From NCBI RefSeq assembly GCF_040537815.1, contig NZ_JBEWSZ010000001.1:3782001-3846000 (forward strand): a stretch of 64,000 nt of DNA. Direction: 5' to 3'. Under the pieces are notes generated by a model that saw only the letters and a program-made list of their open reading frames with translations, was not told the origin of the DNA and did not search any database. A program made the position numbers and the translations under genes. How positions within the stretch are numbered: position 1 is the stretch's first letter; each line of letters starts with the position of its first letter. Of the stretch, positions 62,014 through 64,000 are shown piece by piece. The DNA comes from Mesorhizobium shangrilense (lineage in GTDB: Bacteria > Pseudomonadota > Alphaproteobacteria > Rhizobiales > Rhizobiaceae).

Positions 62014-62274
62014 CTATTTGGGCCGCGGCCGGATAATGATCGGGCGATAGAACACAGGCTGGTCCCAGGGATCGAAGGCCGGCGTGGCGCGCAGTTCCGC
62101 GCGCCGCTCAAGATCGATGCGCTGCAGGCACTCGGCAAAGGCGTCGTTCTTCTTGAGGAAGCCATAGGACCGGCATTTCGCCTCGTCAGCGGCACGGCGA
62201 TCCTGCGCCGACATCGTCGTGCAGCCGGCACTGATTGCCGCCAGTGCGGCCACGATCGCTATCTTGCGCCACAT
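62014..62274 (-). CDS. Small predicted lipoprotein, 86 residues
   Basis: A short protein with a lipoprotein signal: MWRKIAIVAALAAISAGCTTM, where the lipobox ISAGC places the lipidated Cys at residue 17. The mature part is charged (KCRSYGFLKKNDAFAECLQRIDLERR) and ends in a Pro/Ile/Arg-rich tail (FYRPIIIRPRPK). Two Cys in the mature part could pair. GAGGAGG lies 6 nt before the ATG, a strong ribosome-binding site. Small rhizobial lipoproteins of this kind are common, of unknown function. The stop is 129 bp from the DMT transporter start. Confidence 0.75.
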   Translation of the reverse strand: MWRKIAIVAALAAISAGCTTMSAQDRRAADEAKCRSYGFLKKNDAFAECLQRIDLERRAELRATPAFDPWDQPVFYRPIIIRPRPK

Positions 62275-62384
62275 GGAGATCCTCCTCAAATAAAGTGGAG
62301 GTTTATTGTATACTTATTTTCGACGGATGACACGCCCCGGCTTTGATGCAGGCCCAGCGCCCTCTTGGGCCTGCCAGATCATTG

Positions 62385-63671
62385 TCAGCGGCCGGTCGGG
62401 CGATGCCGGCGGTTCACCGTTGCCGGCCTCCCCTCGATAGCAAGCCGCGTGTCCTGCCTGGTCCGCTCCGCCACCACCTTGCCCCTTGCGATGACGCAGA
62501 TGCGCTCGGCGCGCAGGCGCAAGGCCTCGATCGGGTTGCCGGCATCGAGAACGACGAGGCTGGCGCGCTTGCCGACCGCCAGGCCCAGATGATCCAGCCC
62601 CATGATGGCGGCGTTGACGTTGGTGACCATGTCGAAGCAGCGCGCCATGTCGGCTGGACTCGACATCTGGGCGACATGAAGGCCCATGAAGGCGACGTCG
62701 AGCATGTCGGCGGTGCCCAGGGAATACCAGGGATCGAGCACGCAATCCTGACCCCAGCCGACACGGATGCCGAGCGCCTGCATTTCCTTGACCCGGGTCA
62801 GGCCGCGGCGTTTCGGAAATGTGTCGTGGCGACCTTGCAGCATGATGTTGATCAACGGATTGGGGATGGCTGAAACACCCGCCTCTGCGATCAGCGGCAG
62901 AAGCTTCGAGACATAATAATTGTCCATCGAATGCATGGAGGTGAGATGCGAGCCGGCCACCCTGCCCTGCAATCCGAGGCGCTGCGTTTCATAGGCCAGC
63001 TGTTCGACATGGCGCGACAGCGGATCGTCGGTCTCGTCGCAATGCAGGTCGACCATCAGGCCGCGCTTGGCCGCGATCTCGCAGAGTTCGCTCACCGAAC
63101 GCGCGCCGTCGGCCATGGTGCGCTCGAAATGCGGAATGCCACCGACGACATCGACGCCCATGTCGAGGGCACGGAGGGTGTTTTCACGCGCTGTCGGCGA
63201 GCGGTAAAATCCATCCTGCGGGAAGGCGACCAATTGCAGGTCGATATAGGGCGCGATGGTTTTCTTCACGTCGAGCAGCGCTTCCACCGCCAGCAGCCGG
63301 TCGTCGCAGACATCGACATGCGTGCGGATGGCCAGCAGGCCCATCGACACCGCCCAGTCGCAATAGGCGAGCGCGCGGTCGCGCACCGCCTCATGCGTCA
63401 ACAGCGGCTTCAATTCACCCCACAGTGAAATGCCTTCCAGCAGCGTGCCCGACGCATTGATGCGCGGGATACCGTAGGACAGGGTCGCATCCATGTGGAA
63501 ATGTGGATCGACGAAGGGCGGCGAGACCAGATTGCCGCGCGCGTCGATGGCTGTACCCGCCGTGACATTCAGTTCGGGCTCGATCGCCACGATCGTCTCG
63601 CCGACAATGCCGATGTCGGCGATCCTGCCGTCAGGCAGCGTTCCGCCGCGCACGATAAGGTCGAAATTCAT
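62385..63671 (-). CDS. CodA-type amidohydrolase (cytosine deaminase-like)
   Basis: A 428-residue metal-dependent hydrolase of the amidohydrolase superfamily. Signature residues are HFHMDATL (metal His pair), the HCDET block (about residue 210), GSHLTSMHSMD and GWGQDCVLDPW (metal Asp). The N-terminal DLIVRGGTLPDGRIADIGIVGETI and C-terminal GLAVGKRASLVVLDAGNPIEALRL are the usual beta-sandwich halves. The set fits cytosine deaminase-like proteins, including N-isopropylammelide or creatinine/isocytosine deaminases, so the exact substrate is open. It is preceded by a 132-bp gap and divergent from the ABC exporter gene. Confidence 0.87.
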   Translation of the reverse strand: MNFDLIVRGGTLPDGRIADIGIVGETIVAIEPELNVTAGTAIDARGNLVSPPFVDPHFHMDATLSYGIPRINASGTLLEGISLWGELKPLLTHEAVRDRALAYCDWAVSMGLLAIRTHVDVCDDRLLAVEALLDVKKTIAPYIDLQLVAFPQDGFYRSPTARENTLRALDMGVDVVGGIPHFERTMADGARSVSELCEIAAKRGLMVDLHCDETDDPLSRHVEQLAYETQRLGLQGRVAGSHLTSMHSMDNYYVSKLLPLIAEAGVSAIPNPLINIMLQGRHDTFPKRRGLTRVKEMQALGIRVGWGQDCVLDPWYSLGTADMLDVAFMGLHVAQMSSPADMARCFDMVTNVNAAIMGLDHLGLAVGKRASLVVLDAGNPIEALRLRAERICVIARGKVVAERTRQDTRLAIEGRPATVNRRHRPTGR

Positions 63672-63803
63672 CGTTCGTCATCCCCTTGAAGAATCATGTC
63701 GCGACAGTGGCGCAAAGGACAGCCTGCCGCAGTCGTTTCCTTCGAATGACTGCTACAGGTTCCATCACGCGGCAACTGGTTCTATAAGCCGCCTCTCGCC
63801 CCT

Positions 63804-64000
63804 GTGGCGAATCCGAAATTCGCGTCAGTCAGACATGGGATCCACCATTTGTTTCGCTTCTTCCGTTCGACGGAGAACCAGCGCCTTGTCGTAAGGCTGG
63901 TCAGGGAATCCTTCCGGCAACACATGTTCGGATACGGCGCCGCCATCCTGTCGATGCTGGTGGTGGCCGGCATGACGGCTGCCAGTGCCTGGATCCTGCG
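63804..64000 (+). CDS. MsbA-type ABC exporter, N-terminal fragment (3' truncated)
   Basis: The plus-strand frame is open from 63750 to the window end. From GTG 63804 it encodes about 65 residues, including LFRFFRSTENQRLVVRLV and then FGYGAAILSMLVVAGMTAASAWIL, which matches the amphipathic lead and first membrane helix of MsbA/lipid-A-type half-transporters. No convincing ribosome-binding site precedes GTG 63804, and TTG 63849 is another possible start. The ATPase domain is beyond the window, so only the family is proposed. Such exporters flip lipid A or other lipids. Confidence 0.55.
   Translation, partial: MANPKFASVRHGIHHLFRFFRSTENQRLVVRLVRESFRQHMFGYGAAILSMLVVAGMTAASAWIL

Overview
The window is high-GC, densely coded alphaproteobacterial DNA, most like a Mesorhizobium or related Phyllobacteriaceae chromosome. 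The reasons are the gene families present (NAD-linked fds formate dehydrogenase, several ABC uptake systems with their catabolic genes, Rrf2/LysR/DeoR/MocR regulators), frequent ATGA start/stop overlaps, and at least five copies of the 'CTCCCCnnnGGGGAG' hairpin elements common between rhizobial operons. No rRNA, tRNA, CRISPR array, transposase or integrase gene was seen.

Layout. 1-2747: end of a MarR-type regulator, then crotonase, acyl-CoA dehydrogenase and RidA genes of an acyl-CoA catabolic operon. 2782-9195: flavin monooxygenase, HpaI-type aldolase, aminotransferase, polar amino acid binding protein and permease, and a SufS-like PLP enzyme. 9233-14511: complete dppABCDF peptide importer (minus strand). 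14983-17720: acyl-CoA ligase with a long Ala/Lys/Pro tail, overlapped by an ETF-beta lysine methyltransferase homologue. 18038-18952: AT-rich orphan with a HEPN RNxxxH motif. 19185-21556: HAD phosphatase and pgi. 21843-25518: MocR regulator, MttB-family methyltransferase, small conserved protein. 25637-27843: chromate exporter ChrA with a rhodanese-ChrB fusion. 28077-31837: sugar-acid dehydratase, CoxG-like protein, Mrp/ApbC ATPase. 31946-39195: LysR regulator and fdsGBA-fdhD-fdsD formate dehydrogenase. 39307-42224: hydrolase/degenerate cyclase/LuxR fusion, then a three-gene group with an exported AhpD-like protein. 42361-49681: polyamine-type importer (potD, potA, potB, potC) with gamma-aminobutyraldehyde dehydrogenase and a LysR gene. 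49765-53325: DedA and phospholipid-methyltransferase-like genes divergent from a two-component system. 53384-54722: Rrf2 regulator and thioredoxin-reductase-like enzyme. 54719-61882: DeoR regulator, two choline-kinase-like phosphotransferases, dimethylglycine-dehydrogenase-like enzyme, methyltransferase and DMT transporter. 62014-64000: small lipoprotein, CodA-type amidohydrolase, start of an MsbA-type ABC exporter.

Functionally the region is a catabolic and uptake block. Peptide, amino acid and polyamine importers feed dehydrogenases and aminotransferases. Demethylating enzymes (MttB family, DMGDH family) could supply one-carbon units whose formate is oxidised by Fds; this link is inference.

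The most unusual object lies between potB and potC. A 205-residue, AT-richer gene with a HEPN-like R-x4-H motif sits exactly in the potB/potC start-stop overlap. The 11-bp overlap ATGCGCTCTGA is present at both ends, so the newcomer starts inside the end of potB and stops inside the start of potC, and all three reading frames are intact. It looks like a scarless insertion with an 11-bp target duplication. A second AT-rich HEPN-motif orphan stands alone at 18038-18952.
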